Positions 27,346-37,785 of a DNA stretch of 64,000 nt are shown here, piece after piece (positions within the stretch are counted from its first letter, which is position 1; the number at the start of each line of letters is the position of its first letter). The stretch comes from Mycetocola manganoxydans (GTDB taxonomy: Bacteria > Actinomycetota > Actinomycetes > Actinomycetales > Microbacteriaceae), in NCBI RefSeq assembly GCF_003667545.1, contig NZ_RCUV01000006.1, forward strand, positions 124,001-188,000, read 5' to 3'. The notes below the pieces were generated by a model, which saw only the letters and a program-made list of their open reading frames with translations, did not search any database and was not told where the DNA came from. Made by a program: the position numbers and the translations under genes.

Positions 27346-27900
27346 ATGCTCTTTGCACATGACACCGAAGTGTCGCTCGCCACGGCGGCCGCGCTCATCA
27401 ATACCGAGCCACACGCCTCGCACAGCGGAGAAGACGAACTATCAACGCCCGAGCAGGTGGTGGCCTTCCTCGACAGGTTCGGCTTCACCGGTTCCCGGGC
27501 CGGCGATGAGCAGGAACTCGGCGAGATGCGTGCACTGCGACCACGCCTGCGTCAATTGTGGAGCCGTGACAGGGACGGTGTCGTCGAGCTGATCAACGAG
27601 CTCCTGCGGGAAGCGGATGCGCTGCCGCAACTCGTGCGCCACGGCGACTGGGATTGGCACCTGCATGCGACGCCTCCCAGCGCCCCGGTCGCTCAGCGAA
27701 CCCAGGTGGAGACGGCGATGGCGGTCATCGACCTTGTGCGAGCCGATGAGCTCTCACGATTGCGGCTGTGTGCCGCTGATGATTGCGACGCCGTCGTCGT
27801 CGACCTGTCGCGCAACCGGTCACGCCGGTATTGCGACGTCGGCAATTGCGGCAACCGGATGAACGTCGCGGCGTATCGGCAGCGGTTGCGCGGCGCGTGA
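27346..27900 (+). CDS. ABATE-domain CGNR zinc-finger protein
   Basis: 184 aa, ATG 27346 with AGGAG 5 nt upstream. The N-terminal part is the helical ABATE domain (stress-induced transcription regulator family). The C-terminal part has four cysteines, Cys142, Cys147, Cys163 and Cys168, with the final CGNR (168-171) that names the family, and basic residues around it (NRSRRYCDVGNCGNRMN). The family is assumed to bind DNA. It could regulate itself or the divergent EamA transporter. Confidence 0.9.
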   Translation: MLFAHDTEVSLATAAALINTEPHASHSGEDELSTPEQVVAFLDRFGFTGSRAGDEQELGEMRALRPRLRQLWSRDRDGVVELINELLREADALPQLVRHGDWDWHLHATPPSAPVAQRTQVETAMAVIDLVRADELSRLRLCAADDCDAVVVDLSRNRSRRYCDVGNCGNRMNVAAYRQRLRGA

Positions 27901-27906
27901 GTCCGC

Positions 27907-28563
27907 TCAGCCCTCGACGATGATGCCGAGCTGGGCGGCGAAGAGCTGTGCCAACTCCGTGACCTGCACGTCGTTGACCGTCGCGCCCGCGAGACCCTCG
28001 AGCCCGTGAACGGCCCGGAAGTCGAGACCGCGCAGGTCGACATGCTTGAGCGAGGCCCTGGTGACATCCAGAGTCTTGACGGTGGTGGCTGGGAAAGCCA
28101 CGCGGGTCAGGGTCGCACCACCGAGATCGAGCTCGTCGATCGTGCAGTCCTCGAAGATCACGTCGGCGAGCGACGAACCGCGCAGGTTCACGTAGCCGAG
28201 CTTGCACCCGCGGACCCGGACGGAGTTCCAGGTCGTATCGAAGAGTTCGGCTGAGCCGAGGCGTGACCGTTCGAGCACGACATCGCGCAGGCTCGAGCGG
28301 GACATCCGGAGCACGGGGGCGTTCACGCCCGTCAGCGTCGTCTCGATGAACCGGGCGCCGCGCAGGTTTGCGTCGTCGAAGTCGACGCCGTCGAGCGCAC
28401 ACTCCCTGAGGGTCAGGCCGGTGAGGTCACGGCCGCTGAAGTCGACGCCGGTGAACGATTCCAGTTCCAGGTCTCCGTCTGCGTCGACGGATGCCGCGTC
28501 GCCTTCCTCGCGCACAACGCTGCGCAGCGCATCGATCCGTGGTGGCTGGGTGCGGGATTTCAT
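27907..28563 (-). CDS. Pentapeptide-repeat protein
   Basis: 218 aa, ATG 28563 with AGGA about 8 nt upstream. From about residue 38 it is a run of A(D/N)LxX-type pentapeptides (VDFSG RDLTG LTLRE CALDG VDFDD ANLRG ARFIE), which would fold as a right-handed square beta-helix. The run continues to about residue 200 with some irregular coils. The role is unknown; some family members mimic DNA and protect gyrase from quinolones, but nothing here shows that. Confidence 0.9.
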   Translation of the reverse strand: MKSRTQPPRIDALRSVVREEGDAASVDADGDLELESFTGVDFSGRDLTGLTLRECALDGVDFDDANLRGARFIETTLTGVNAPVLRMSRSSLRDVVLERSRLGSAELFDTTWNSVRVRGCKLGYVNLRGSSLADVIFEDCTIDELDLGGATLTRVAFPATTVKTLDVTRASLKHVDLRGLDFRAVHGLEGLAGATVNDVQVTELAQLFAAQLGIIVEG

Positions 28564-28597
28564 TCGTGCGTCCTGACGTGCGTGGCTGGCGAAGAAA

Positions 28598-28635
28598 AAC
28601 CCCCGCCGTGCCGGCTGGGCCGGTCGGCGGGGGTT
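28598..28635 (-). terminator. Rho-independent terminator of the Bax-inhibitor-1 gene
   Basis: 11-bp perfect outer stem AACCCCCGCCG / CGGCGGGGGTT plus an inner CCGGC/GCCGG stem. On the minus strand it is followed by a T-run. Confidence 0.92.
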
Positions 28636-28650
28636 GGATATTCAGGGGAA

Positions 28651-29451
28651 CTACTCGCGCGTGATGGCGAGCATCCGGAGGATCTCGAGGTACAGCCAGA
28701 TGACCGTGACCATGATGCCGAACGCTCCGGTCCAGCCGAACTTGCGCGGTGCCCGGTTCTGCACGCCCTTCTGGATGAAGTCGAAGTCGAGCACGAGGGA
28801 ATAAGCACCGAGGATGACGCACAGCACACCGAGGATGAGGCCGATCGGGATGCCCGCGATGTCTTCGCCACGGAGACCGAACGGGTTGTCGGTCAGGCCG
28901 AACATCTGCATGCCCACGTTGATGAGCGAGAAGATGAGGTACCCGACCATCGCGATCATGAAGACCTTGGTGGCCTTCTTCGACGCGCGGATCTTGCCGC
29001 TCGCAAACAGCGCCAGGGTCACACCGACGACGGTGAGGGTGGCGAGAACAGCCTGGATGACGATGCCGGGAGCGATGCTCTCGAAGATGTACGAGATGCC
29101 ACCGACGAACACGCCCTGGGCCGCAGCGTAGGCGAGGATCAGCGGAGCGGACGGCTCCTTCTTGAAGATGTTGACCATCGCGAGGATGAAACCGATGATC
29201 GCCGCACCGAAGACGAGGGCGGGCATGACCGCTCCGAGCGCCCAGCCGGCAACAGCGCCGACGACGAGAACGCCGAAGGCGATCCCGCTCTTCATGACGG
29301 TGTCTTCGACGGTCATCCGGTCGGCCTGAACGGGTCCGGCTGCCGGGCGGTTGTACATGTCCTGCAGCTCGGTCGCGCTCGCGGTCTGAACGGCGAGTGC
29401 GTTTGGCTGCGTGAATGCCGGGTTTCTGAACGCCGGGTTGTTCGATGCCAT
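28651..29451 (-). CDS. Bax inhibitor-1/YccA family protein
   Basis: 266 aa integral membrane protein with a cytoplasmic N-terminus and seven hydrophobic helices. The Asn-Pro-rich start (NNPAFRNPAFTQPNA) is usual in actinobacterial members. The family block GGISYIFESIAPGIVIQAVLATLTVVGVTLALF is in the middle, and LGAYSLVLDFDFIQKGVQNRAPRKFGWTGAFGIMVTVIWLYLEILRML closes it with the paired Asp residues of the pH sensor. Some bacterial homologues leak calcium. ATG 29451 has GAAGGA upstream. Confidence 0.92.
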   Translation of the reverse strand: MASNNPAFRNPAFTQPNALAVQTASATELQDMYNRPAAGPVQADRMTVEDTVMKSGIAFGVLVVGAVAGWALGAVMPALVFGAAIIGFILAMVNIFKKEPSAPLILAYAAAQGVFVGGISYIFESIAPGIVIQAVLATLTVVGVTLALFASGKIRASKKATKVFMIAMVGYLIFSLINVGMQMFGLTDNPFGLRGEDIAGIPIGLILGVLCVILGAYSLVLDFDFIQKGVQNRAPRKFGWTGAFGIMVTVIWLYLEILRMLAITRE

Positions 29452-29578
29452 GTGTACGTTGTTTCCTTCTCAGTCGTAACGGCTGGAATGTGGTCGGACC
29501 GCGAAGCGGTACCTTCGTCCAATCTAGCGGTCTTTACTGGAAAACGCTGTGGACATCAGGGGTATTCCAAGCGCATCG

Positions 29579-29607
29579 TTATGATCCGGATCCCCGCGAA
29601 CTAGGCT
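29579..29607 (+). promoter_or_regulatory. Promoter of leaderless GDPD gene
   Basis: TTATGA, 17-nt spacer, TAGGCT (29602-29607), then 6 nt to ATG 29614. Confidence 0.55.
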
Positions 29608-29613
29608 CGGGTC

Positions 29614-30630
29614 ATGACAGCTCCCGGCCAGGCTTCGCCGCTCATCATCGGCCACAGGGGCGCCCCCGGATACCGTCCGGAGCACTCACGGTCGTCCTAC
29701 GATCTCGCCCTCGCGCTCGGGGCGGATGCCGTCGAGCCGGATATCGTCGCGACGAAAGACGGGGTTCTCGTTCTCCGCCACGAAAACGAGATCTCCGGCA
29801 CCACCGATGTCGCCGACCGGCCGGAGTTCAGCTCGCTCCGCGCAACCAAAATCGTCGACGGCGCCGAGATGACCGGTTGGTTCACCGAGGACTTCACCTG
29901 GGACGAACTCGCAACGCTGCGGGTAAAAGAGCGGATCCCTGCGGTTCGCCCGTCGAGCGCGAGTTTCGACGGGTCGTCCGGCATCCTGCGGCTGCGGGAC
30001 CTGGTCGACATTCTCGACAGGGCATCGGCGGAGTCGGGCCGCGACATCGGGATGGTGGCCGAGATCAAACACGCGACCTATTTCGAGAACGCCGGCCTTC
30101 CGCTCGACGAGTTGCTGGCATCCGACCTGGCCGGAACCCGGTACGCCGACGGAAGCGGTCTGATCGTCGAAGCGTTCGAACGGACGGTGCTGCACCAGCT
30201 CGCCGCCCGGGGAATGCGAGCGACATACATCTACCTTCTCGAGAAGAAGGGGCGGCCGTTCGACGCCGTCGCCGCGCTCGGCAAGGACGCTCCGAAATAC
30301 GCTGAATCGCTGACCGATCCCGGCCTCGACGGGCTCGCCGCCGACCAGGTCATCGACGGGATCAGTGTGGACAAGTCGCTGTTGTTCTCCTCCGACGGCT
30401 CGACCAACGACCTCGTGGAGCGCGCACATGCTCGCGGCCTCACCGTCTTCACCTGGACCCTCCGGCCGGAAAACAGGTTTCTCCGCAAGCCGTTTCGGTC
30501 CGATGGACCACCGGAGTCGTTCGGGAACTGGGAGGAGGAGTTCGACGCGATCCTCCGAACCGGTGTCGATGGTGTGTTCTGCGACCACCCGGATCTCGGC
30601 GTGGCGGCGAGGGACGCGCTCGATCGGTGA
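29614..30630 (+). CDS. Glycerophosphodiester phosphodiesterase
   Basis: Hydrolyses glycerophosphodiesters to glycerol 3-phosphate and an alcohol; the product could feed GlpD encoded at 19.5 kb. 338 aa. GDPD TIM barrel: IIGHRGAPGYRPEHSRSSYDLALALGADAVEPDIVATKDGVLVLRHENEI has the His-Arg, Glu/Asp metal ligands and catalytic His. EIKHATYF is the third metal-ligand strand. No signal peptide, so cytoplasmic. A TAGGCT box 6 nt before the ATG suggests leaderless translation. Confidence 0.92.
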   Translation: MTAPGQASPLIIGHRGAPGYRPEHSRSSYDLALALGADAVEPDIVATKDGVLVLRHENEISGTTDVADRPEFSSLRATKIVDGAEMTGWFTEDFTWDELATLRVKERIPAVRPSSASFDGSSGILRLRDLVDILDRASAESGRDIGMVAEIKHATYFENAGLPLDELLASDLAGTRYADGSGLIVEAFERTVLHQLAARGMRATYIYLLEKKGRPFDAVAALGKDAPKYAESLTDPGLDGLAADQVIDGISVDKSLLFSSDGSTNDLVERAHARGLTVFTWTLRPENRFLRKPFRSDGPPESFGNWEEEFDAILRTGVDGVFCDHPDLGVAARDALDR

Positions 30631-30665
30631 GGGATGTCGGATGCCCGGCCTAAACTGGAAGCGAT

Positions 30666-33062
30666 ATGGCGAGCACTCCTACCCCAGACACGCACTCAGC
30701 GACCCCGGTCATCATGGACGGGTGGAAGACCGCCGCCATCCCTGGGGCTGGTGACCAGAAGCAGCACGCTGGGAGCCGGCTTCTCGACGGACTCAATCCG
30801 CAACAGCGAGAGGCCGTCGAGTACCGCGGGCAGGCGCTCCTCATCGTTGCCGGTGCCGGCTCAGGCAAGACGAGTGTCCTGACCCGCCGCATCGCGGGAC
30901 TGCTCGAGAACCGCGAGGCCTGGCCGAGCCAGATCCTCGCCATCACCTTCACCAACAAGGCCGCTGCAGAGATGCGGGAGCGTGTTCGTGCCCTCGTCGG
31001 CGGAGCAGCGGAGGGCATGTGGATCTCGACGTTCCACTCCGCGTGTGTGCGGATCCTGCGTCGCGAAGCCGAGAACTTCGGCTTCACGCGGAACTTCACC
31101 ATCTACGACTCGTCCGATTCGCGCGTGCTCATCAAACGGATCATCAAGGAACAGGGTGCAGACGTTCTCGGGTTCACCCCGGCGAACGTGTCGGCGAAGA
31201 TCTCGAAACTCAAGAACGAACTCGCCGATGTCGACAGTTACGCCCGAAACGCCAACATGGACGACCCCAACGAGGTGGCGTTCCTCCAGATCTTCCGGGC
31301 ATACACGCGGGCGCTGACGGCAGCGAACGCGTTCGACTTCGACGACCTCATCGGCCAGACCGTCTACCTGTTCCGGGCATTCCCGCAGGTTGCGGCTGCG
31401 TACCGCAAGCGGTTCACTCACGTGCTCGTCGACGAGTACCAGGACACCAACCACGCGCAGTACGCGCTCATCCGCGAACTCACCCGGCCGCCCACCGTCG
31501 AAGACGACGCCCTCGTCGCGTCCGGCAACGGAGCATCCCTCACCGTCGTCGGTGACTCGGACCAGTCGATCTACGCCTTCCGTGGTGCTGACATCCGCAA
31601 CATCGTCGAATTCGAGCGGGACTTCCCCGGCGCGAAGGTCATCCTGCTCGAGCAGAACTACCGTTCCACCCAGAACATCCTCACCGCCGCGAACTCGGTG
31701 ATCGCCAACAACTTCGACCGCAAAGACAAAAAACTGTGGACCGCCGTCGGTGACGGGGAGAAGATCGTCGGGTACACCGGGTACTCCGGGCACGACGAAG
31801 CCCAGTTCGTCGCGGACGAGATCGAGAAACTCCACCTCGCGGGAACCGCGTACAGCGACATCGCGGTGTTCTACCGCACCAACTCCCAGACCCGTGCCCT
31901 GGAAGAAATCTTCATCCGGTCCGCTCTGCCGTACCGGATCATGGGTGGCACCAAGTTCTACGAACGCGCCGAGGTGAAGGATGCCATGGCGTACCTCATC
32001 TCGGTCGCGAACCCCGCAGACATGCTCGCGCTCCGCCGCGTCCTCAACACCCCGAAGCGCGGCATCGGTCCGGCCACCGAGACCGCACTGTTCAGCTTCG
32101 CCGAGGACAACGGCCTGAGCTTCCGTGAAGCGATGCGGGAGGCAACGGGACTCGGACTCGGGCCCAAAGTGACGAACGCCATCCTGTCTCTCTCGGCACT
32201 GCTCGACGAAGGCGAGAAGCTCGTCGCGGAAGGCAAGGTCTCTGACGTCCTCACCCTGCTCGTGACCAAGAGCGGCCTGATCGAGGCTCTCCGCGCATCC
32301 CGCGATCCTCAGGACGAGGCTCGCGCAGAGAACATCGAAGAGCTCATCGCCGTGGCGAAGGACTTCGAGCGGAACAACCCCGATGGCGAACTCGTCGACT
32401 TCCTCACCGAGGTGTCACTCGTCGCCGCTGCCGATGACCTCGACGACTCCAGCGGAACCGTGTCGCTCATGACTCTGCACACGGCGAAGGGCCTCGAATA
32501 CGACGCAGTCTTCCTGACCGGAATCGAAGAAGACCTCCTGCCGCACCGGATGTCTGCGTCCGAACCGGGCGGACCCGCTGAAGAACGACGACTGTTCTAT
32601 GTCGGCATCACCCGCGCGCGCAAGCGACTCTTCCTCTCGCTCGCGATGACGCGAGCCCAGTACGGCGAGACCGCCGTCGCAATGCCCAGCAGGTACCTGC
32701 AGGAGATCCCCGCCGAACTCATCGAATGGCGACAGTCACCGGGGATGGCGAACTCTCGCGGCGGCAGCCAGCCGCGCGCGCTCAACGCCAACCGGTCCAA
32801 GTGGACCGGCGGTACCGGTGACGCACTGTCGAACCGCCCGCTCACCGAGAAGCGCGACTGGCCCAACCGGATCACGAACCAGGTCCGCAACAACGGAGAC
32901 CTCGAGCTCGCGTCCGGCGACCGCATCCGCCACACCGACTTCGGTGAAGGGCGGGTCCAGTCGGTCACCGGTGAAGGGGCGAAGCGCATCGCCCATGTCG
33001 CCTTCGACGCCGCCGGGTTCAAGAAACTCCTCATCAAAATCGCACCGATCGAGAAAATCTGA
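30666..33062 (+). CDS. pcrA: ATP-dependent DNA helicase PcrA/UvrD
   Basis: Superfamily 1A 3'-5' helicase for repair and replication-fork maintenance. 798 aa. Q-motif/[15 protein letters not shown], Walker [16 protein letters not shown], motif [20 protein letters not shown], motif [21 protein letters not shown], motif [28 protein letters not shown] and [15 protein letters not shown]. The C-terminal Tudor-like domain ([17 protein letters not shown]) is the RNA-polymerase-binding region in PcrA. A TAAACT at 30651-30656 ends 9 nt before the ATG. panD starts inside its stop. Confidence 0.97.
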   Translation: MASTPTPDTHSATPVIMDGWKTAAIPGAGDQKQHAGSRLLDGLNPQQREAVEYRGQALLIVAGAGSGKTSVLTRRIAGLLENREAWPSQILAITFTNKAAAEMRERVRALVGGAAEGMWISTFHSACVRILRREAENFGFTRNFTIYDSSDSRVLIKRIIKEQGADVLGFTPANVSAKISKLKNELADVDSYARNANMDDPNEVAFLQIFRAYTRALTAANAFDFDDLIGQTVYLFRAFPQVAAAYRKRFTHVLVDEYQDTNHAQYALIRELTRPPTVEDDALVASGNGASLTVVGDSDQSIYAFRGADIRNIVEFERDFPGAKVILLEQNYRSTQNILTAANSVIANNFDRKDKKLWTAVGDGEKIVGYTGYSGHDEAQFVADEIEKLHLAGTAYSDIAVFYRTNSQTRALEEIFIRSALPYRIMGGTKFYERAEVKDAMAYLISVANPADMLALRRVLNTPKRGIGPATETALFSFAEDNGLSFREAMREATGLGLGPKVTNAILSLSALLDEGEKLVAEGKVSDVLTLLVTKSGLIEALRASRDPQDEARAENIEELIAVAKDFERNNPDGELVDFLTEVSLVAAADDLDDSSGTVSLMTLHTAKGLEYDAVFLTGIEEDLLPHRMSASEPGGPAEERRLFYVGITRARKRLFLSLAMTRAQYGETAVAMPSRYLQEIPAELIEWRQSPGMANSRGGSQPRALNANRSKWTGGTGDALSNRPLTEKRDWPNRITNQVRNNGDLELASGDRIRHTDFGEGRVQSVTGEGAKRIAHVAFDAAGFKKLLIKIAPIEKI

Positions 33063-33478
33063 TGCTCCGCACCATGTTCACGGCCAAGATCCACCGGGCC
33101 ACCGTCACCCACGCCGACCTGCACTACGTCGGCTCGATCACTGTCGACCTCGACCTGCTCGACGAGGCAGACATCCTGCCGGGTGAACTGGTGTCGATCG
33201 TCGACGTGACGAACGGAAGCCGACTCGAGACGTACACGATCGCGGGGGAGCGCGGCAGCGGCGTCATCGGCATCAACGGGGCAGCCGCGCGACTCGTCGC
33301 CGTCGGAGACACCGTCATCCTCATCGCCTACGGGCAGATGAGCACTGACGAAGCCCGCGACCTCGTTCCCCGGGTCGTCCACGTCGACGGGAACAACCGC
33401 ATCATCGCCGTCGGCAGCGACCCGGCCGAAGCCGTCGTCGGCGGGCTTGAGTCTCCGCCGCACGCTCTCCGGGCATAG
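33062..33478 (+). CDS. panD: Aspartate 1-decarboxylase proenzyme
   Basis: Makes beta-alanine for pantothenate. 138 aa. It opens [28 protein letters not shown]: Gly24-Ser25 is the self-cleavage site giving the pyruvoyl group, and Lys9 is the usual active-site lysine. [26 protein letters not shown] contains the Tyr/Arg region and Asn. Its ATG lies within the pcrA stop (TGATG), an unusual pairing of a helicase and a vitamin gene. Other pan genes are not in the window. Confidence 0.97.
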   Translation: MLRTMFTAKIHRATVTHADLHYVGSITVDLDLLDEADILPGELVSIVDVTNGSRLETYTIAGERGSGVIGINGAAARLVAVGDTVILIAYGQMSTDEARDLVPRVVHVDGNNRIIAVGSDPAEAVVGGLESPPHALRA

Positions 33479-33494
33479 AGCAGGATTCGACACG

Positions 33495-34715
33495 ATGAGC
33501 GGTTCGACGAAATCACGCGGCGGACTGCTCCGGCCAGAGAAAGGCGACGCCGCCCATCGGGTCACCTTCGTCGAGTTGTTCTTCGACCTCGTCTTCGTCT
33601 TCGCGGTCACCCAGATCTCACACTCCCTGATCGAACACCAGGACGCACTCACCCTCGCGCAGACACTCATCCTGATCGGCGCCGTCTGGCGGGTCTGGGT
33701 CGACACCACCTGGGTGACCAACTGGCTCGACCCCGAGCACAGCCGGGTCCGGGGAATGCTGTTCGTCCTCATGCTCCTCGGAGTGCTGATGTCGAGCGCG
33801 ATCCCCGAAGCCTTCGGGGATCGCGCACTTCTCTTCGCCGGCACCATGGTGACCCTCCAACTCGGCCGGAGTGTCTTCACCGCCCTCGCTTTCCGGCGTG
33901 CCCGGCCGGACAATTACCGCAACTACCTGCGGATCATCGTCTGGAATCTGGGCACGAGTGTGCTGTGGATCAGCGGCGCGTTCGTGCCGGACGAGACGCG
34001 ACTCTGGGTCTGGCTGGCGGCCGTGATCATCGACATGGCGGGGCCCCGGCTCCGTTTCGCGGTTCCGGGACTCGGGCGATCGGATGTCGACTCGTGGAAC
34101 GTCTCCGGTGAACACATGGCTGAACGCGTCAGCCTCTTCCTCATCATCGTCCTCGGCGAGTCCATCCTCATCACCGGCGGCTCCTTCGCCGACGGCAACC
34201 TCGGGCCGCTCGATGCGCTCGCCTTTCTCGCTGCGTTCACGAGCACCGTCCTCATGTGGCTGCTCTACTTCAACCACGGCCAGGAACACGGAAGCGACTA
34301 CATCAGCGAATCGTCGCGGCCCGGTGTCGTCGCCCGCGCCGCGTACACCTACATCCCGATCCTCCTGGTCGTCGGCATCCTCCTGACGGCCGTCGCGGAC
34401 GAGATCGTGCTCGTCCATCCGCTCGGCGGTGACGAGGGCCCTGGCCTCGAACGCTGGACCGCCGGACTCATCTGCGGGTCGAGCATCGTCTACCTTCTCG
34501 GCAACCTGTTGTTCAAGCACGCCGTCGGCCTCCGGTGGCTGAAGTCCCACCTCGCGGGTGCCGCCGCGCTTCTCGTACTCGCGCTCACGTTCTCGTCGAT
34601 CGCTCCTCTGCTCCTGAGCTGGCTCGCCAACCTGATCCTCGTGGCCGTCGTCGTCTCCGACCACGTCAGCCACCGCAGACGTACGCGTGAGAGCGTCAGC
34701 CCCGGAGCCGCCTGA
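33495..34715 (+). CDS. Low-temperature-requirement A (LtrA) family membrane protein
   Basis: 406 aa from ATG 33495; the upstream extension is discarded because this Met begins the family sequence. The family signature [23 protein letters not shown] is at about 24-46. About ten to twelve helices follow, including [20 protein letters not shown] and [11 protein letters not shown]. LtrA was named from Listeria cold growth; its function is not known. Its 3' end overlaps the DUF2236 gene on the other strand by 20 bases. Confidence 0.9.
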   Translation: MSGSTKSRGGLLRPEKGDAAHRVTFVELFFDLVFVFAVTQISHSLIEHQDALTLAQTLILIGAVWRVWVDTTWVTNWLDPEHSRVRGMLFVLMLLGVLMSSAIPEAFGDRALLFAGTMVTLQLGRSVFTALAFRRARPDNYRNYLRIIVWNLGTSVLWISGAFVPDETRLWVWLAAVIIDMAGPRLRFAVPGLGRSDVDSWNVSGEHMAERVSLFLIIVLGESILITGGSFADGNLGPLDALAFLAAFTSTVLMWLLYFNHGQEHGSDYISESSRPGVVARAAYTYIPILLVVGILLTAVADEIVLVHPLGGDEGPGLERWTAGLICGSSIVYLLGNLLFKHAVGLRWLKSHLAGAAALLVLALTFSSIAPLLLSWLANLILVAVVVSDHVSHRRRTRESVSPGAA

Positions 34716-35463
34716 GGTAATAACGCACGGGCAGAAAGCGGATGCCGCGGGGAACCGCCGGCCAGATCACGCGCACGACACGGAGCATCCGGGCGAAGCG
34801 GCGCTGCTGCCGGGGGGTCCAGCGGAAACCGAACGGCTCCCGGAGGCGCGGAGGAAGCAGCCCCGCCGTCACCAGCCGCACCACGGGCAGCGACGCCCGG
34901 AGCCACAGCGGAGCCTGGCCGAGGGTGAGCAGCTGTGCGGCCACGCGGGCGGCGTCCGGTGTGACATCGAGCCGGTCGACCTCTGCGTCGAACCAGGCCC
35001 GGAAGTCCGAGCGGGTCTCCGGCCAGAGCTCGGCGGGCATCTGCAGGCCGGTGCCGAGCGCCGCGTATTCGCGGTAGAGCTCATCTGCTGCCGGGGCGGG
35101 AAGCGGGCCGAAGACGAGATCGTGGATCTGCACCGCTGTGTCATAGAGCGTCGCCGCGACCCAGAGCTGGAGTGCGGGGTCGAAAGCGGAATAAGCGGGG
35201 GAGGCAGCGCCTGCGGCATCCGACACGGGGCCGTGTGCTGTGTTGACACGCCTGGCGACGGCCGCGCGGTCCGCGTCTGTGCCGTAGGCCTGCGCGTAGC
35301 AGTACATCAGGGTGCCGTGCAGCCGGTCCAGGGGCCGCGCCGAGAAGTCGCTGTGGGCGGCGACGCCGGCGCCGACGGCGGGGTTGGCTATCTGAAGCAG
35401 GATGGCGCGAGCGCCGCCGGCGACAAGGATGGCGTCGCCTCCGGTCTCGCGCAGGGTACTCAC
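34696..35463 (-). CDS. DUF2236 (MpaB-type oxygenase) family protein
   Basis: 255 aa from GTG 35463. The domain begins [33 protein letters not shown] and continues with [51 protein letters not shown], and [21 protein letters not shown], all DUF2236 blocks. The family includes latex-clearing-protein-like and MpaB haem oxygenases; conserved His residues in TAHGPV and IHDLVFG could be haem ligands. A TACAGT box 7 nt upstream supports this GTG as a leaderless start; upstream codons in the same frame are antisense to the sucC leader. Confidence 0.85.
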   Translation of the reverse strand: MSTLRETGGDAILVAGGARAILLQIANPAVGAGVAAHSDFSARPLDRLHGTLMYCYAQAYGTDADRAAVARRVNTAHGPVSDAAGAASPAYSAFDPALQLWVAATLYDTAVQIHDLVFGPLPAPAADELYREYAALGTGLQMPAELWPETRSDFRAWFDAEVDRLDVTPDAARVAAQLLTLGQAPLWLRASLPVVRLVTAGLLPPRLREPFGFRWTPRQQRRFARMLRVVRVIWPAVPRGIRFLPVRYYLRRLRG

Positions 35464-35470
35464 GCGGGCC

Positions 35471-35476
35471 ACTGTA
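35471..35476 (-). promoter_or_regulatory. -10 box of leaderless DUF2236 promoter
   Basis: TACAGT on the minus strand, 7 nt before GTG 35463. A divergent TAGAGT at 35520-35525 may serve sucC. Confidence 0.5.
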
Positions 35477-35619
35477 GTCGAGCTCGACAGAGGCGTGCCT
35501 GCGCTTCGCCGCAACGAAGTAGAGTGGAAGCGGCCCATATTTCTCTCGGCGTCGAGATACCTCACGCCGGGATCGCCAACGCGAACACCAGCATCACACC
35601 CAGCGGAACGGAAACCCAC

Positions 35620-36783
35620 GTGGATCTTTACGAGTACCAGGCACGAGACCTGTTCGAAAAATACGAGGTCCCGGTGCTCCCGGGCATCGTCGCGGAAACG
35701 GCGGAGGAGGTGCGCGCTGCCGCTGAGAAGCTCGGCGGCGTCGTCGTCGTCAAAGCCCAGGTGAAGGTCGGAGGCCGCGGCAAGGCCGGCGGAGTCAAGG
35801 TCGCCAAGACCCCAGACGAGGCATTCGAAGCAGCCCAGGCCATCCTTGGCCTCGACATCAAGGGTCACGTCGTCAAGCGCGTCATGGTCGCCGGCGGCGC
35901 CCGGATCGCCCAGGAGTTCTACTTCTCGGTCCTGCTCGACCGGGCCAACCGGTCCTACCTGTCGCTCACGAGCGTCGAGGGTGGAGTCGAGATCGAGGTC
36001 CTCGCCGTCGAGCGGCCCGAAGCGCTCGCTCGCATCGAGATCGACCCGCTCGAGGGCATCGACGCCGCGAAGGCGCGCGAGATCGCCGTTGCAGCGAACT
36101 TCCCGGCCGAACTCGTCGACAAGGTCGCCGACGTCTTCGTCAAGCTCTACAACGTCTACAAGGGTGAGGACGCGACGCTCGTCGAGGTCAACCCGCTCGT
36201 CCTCACCGAGGAGGGCGACATCATCGCCCTCGACGGCAAGGTCACGCTCGATGAGAACGCCGACTTCCGTCACGCCTCGCACGCGAAGCTCGAGGACAAG
36301 GACGCTGCGGACCCGCTCGAGGCGAAGGCAAAGGCCGCTGACCTCAACTACGTCAAGCTCGACGGCGAAGTGGGCGTCATCGGCAACGGCGCCGGCCTCG
36401 TCATGTCGACCCTCGACGTCGTCGCATACGCCGGAGAGAACCACGGCGGCGTGAAGCCGGCGAACTTCCTCGACATCGGCGGCGGAGCATCCGCAGAGGT
36501 CATGGCGGCCGGACTCGACGTCATCCTCGGTGACCCCCAGGTCAAGAGTGTCTTCGTCAACGTGTTCGGCGGAATCACCGCGTGCGACGCGGTCGCGAAG
36601 GGCATCGTCGGCGCGCTCGCCGAACTCGGCTCAGCGGCCAACAAGCCCCTCGTCGTTCGCCTCGACGGCAACAACGTCGAAGAAGGCCGACGCATCCTCA
36701 ACGAGGCAAACCACCCGCTGGTGACCCTCGCCGCAACCATGGACGAAGGCGCCGACAAGGCCGCCGAGCTGGCTTCGAAGTAA
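35620..36783 (+). CDS. sucC: Succinyl-CoA synthetase beta subunit
   Basis: ADP-forming subunit of succinate-CoA ligase in the TCA cycle. GTG 35620; 387 aa, standard length. The start [22 protein letters not shown] and the ATP-grasp glycine loop [15 protein letters not shown] are typical. The C-terminal flavodoxin-like domain has [15 protein letters not shown] and [20 protein letters not shown] long upstream extension of the frame is not coding. A weak GGAACGG precedes the GTG. sucD follows after 15 nt. Confidence 0.97.
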   Translation: MDLYEYQARDLFEKYEVPVLPGIVAETAEEVRAAAEKLGGVVVVKAQVKVGGRGKAGGVKVAKTPDEAFEAAQAILGLDIKGHVVKRVMVAGGARIAQEFYFSVLLDRANRSYLSLTSVEGGVEIEVLAVERPEALARIEIDPLEGIDAAKAREIAVAANFPAELVDKVADVFVKLYNVYKGEDATLVEVNPLVLTEEGDIIALDGKVTLDENADFRHASHAKLEDKDAADPLEAKAKAADLNYVKLDGEVGVIGNGAGLVMSTLDVVAYAGENHGGVKPANFLDIGGGASAEVMAAGLDVILGDPQVKSVFVNVFGGITACDAVAKGIVGALAELGSAANKPLVVRLDGNNVEEGRRILNEANHPLVTLAATMDEGADKAAELASK

Positions 36784-36798
36784 AAGGACGAACGAAAC

Positions 36799-37686
36799 AT
36801 GTCAATTTTCCTCAATAAGGACTCCAAGGTCATCGTCCAGGGCATCACCGGCGGCGAAGGAACCAAGCACACCGCCCTCATGCTCAAGGCGGGCACCAAC
36901 GTCGTCGGCGGCGTGAACGCACGCAAGGCAGGCACCACCGTTCTCCACGGTGACGTCGAACTGCCCGTCTTCGGCACAGTGGCTGAGGCGATCGAGAAGA
37001 CCGGCGCCGACGTGTCGATCGCTTTCGTGCCGCCCGCCTTCACCAAGGACGCCGTCATCGAAGCGATCGATTCCGAGATCCCGCTGCTCGTCATCATCAC
37101 CGAGGGCGTACCCGTCGGAGACTCGGCCGAATTCTGGGCTTACGCGCAGAAGAAGGGCAACAAGACCCGGATCATCGGCCCCAACTGCCCCGGCATCATC
37201 ACACCGGGCGAAGCCCTCGTCGGGATCACCCCGGCGAACATCACCGGCAAGGGCCCGATCGGCCTCGTCTCGAAGTCGGGAACACTGACCTACCAGATGA
37301 TATACGAGCTGCGCGAGATCGGCTTCTCGACCGCCATCGGCATCGGCGGAGACCCGATCATCGGGACCACCCACATCGACGCGCTCGCCGCGTTCGAGGC
37401 GGACCCTGAGACCAAGGCCATCGTCATGATCGGTGAGATCGGCGGTGACGCTGAAGAGCGCGCGGCCGACTACATCAAGGCACACGTGACCAAGCCCGTC
37501 GTCGGCTACGTCGCAGGCTTCACCGCTCCTGAGGGCAAGACCATGGGCCACGCAGGCGCCATCGTCTCGGGCTCCGCCGGGACAGCAGCCGCCAAGCAGG
37601 AGGCTCTCGAAGCAGCAGGCGTCAAGGTCGGCAAGACGCCGTCCGAAACCGCACGACTGATGCGCGAGATCATCGCCGGACTGTAA
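36799..37686 (+). CDS. sucD: Succinyl-CoA synthetase alpha subunit
   Basis: CoA-binding, autophosphorylated subunit. 295 aa, ATG 36799 with AAAGGACG upstream. CoA-binding Rossmann start [44 protein letters not shown], and the phosphohistidine loop [17 protein letters not shown]. Cotranscribed with sucC; a strong hairpin follows. Confidence 0.97.
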   Translation: MSIFLNKDSKVIVQGITGGEGTKHTALMLKAGTNVVGGVNARKAGTTVLHGDVELPVFGTVAEAIEKTGADVSIAFVPPAFTKDAVIEAIDSEIPLLVIITEGVPVGDSAEFWAYAQKKGNKTRIIGPNCPGIITPGEALVGITPANITGKGPIGLVSKSGTLTYQMIYELREIGFSTAIGIGGDPIIGTTHIDALAAFEADPETKAIVMIGEIGGDAEERAADYIKAHVTKPVVGYVAGFTAPEGKTMGHAGAIVSGSAGTAAAKQEALEAAGVKVGKTPSETARLMREIIAGL

Positions 37687-37706
37687 CCGGCTCGAACGAA
37701 AATCAC

Positions 37707-37736
37707 CGAAGGGCGGCAGGAAACTGCCGCCCTTCG
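37707..37736 (+). terminator. Hairpin terminator after sucD
   Basis: Perfect 13-bp stem CGAAGGGCGGCAG / CTGCCGCCCTTCG with a GAAA tetraloop. No T-run. Confidence 0.85.
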
Positions 37737-37785
37737 TCGTGTTCAACCCGGCTGCGACAGGGACGCCAGCTAAACTTCGAGTCGA

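Noticed and set aside
34696-36444. Very long minus-strand open frame running through the sucC gene
   Set aside because: Only the first third (from 35463 down) matches a known family; the rest is an antisense frame of sucC with no domain.
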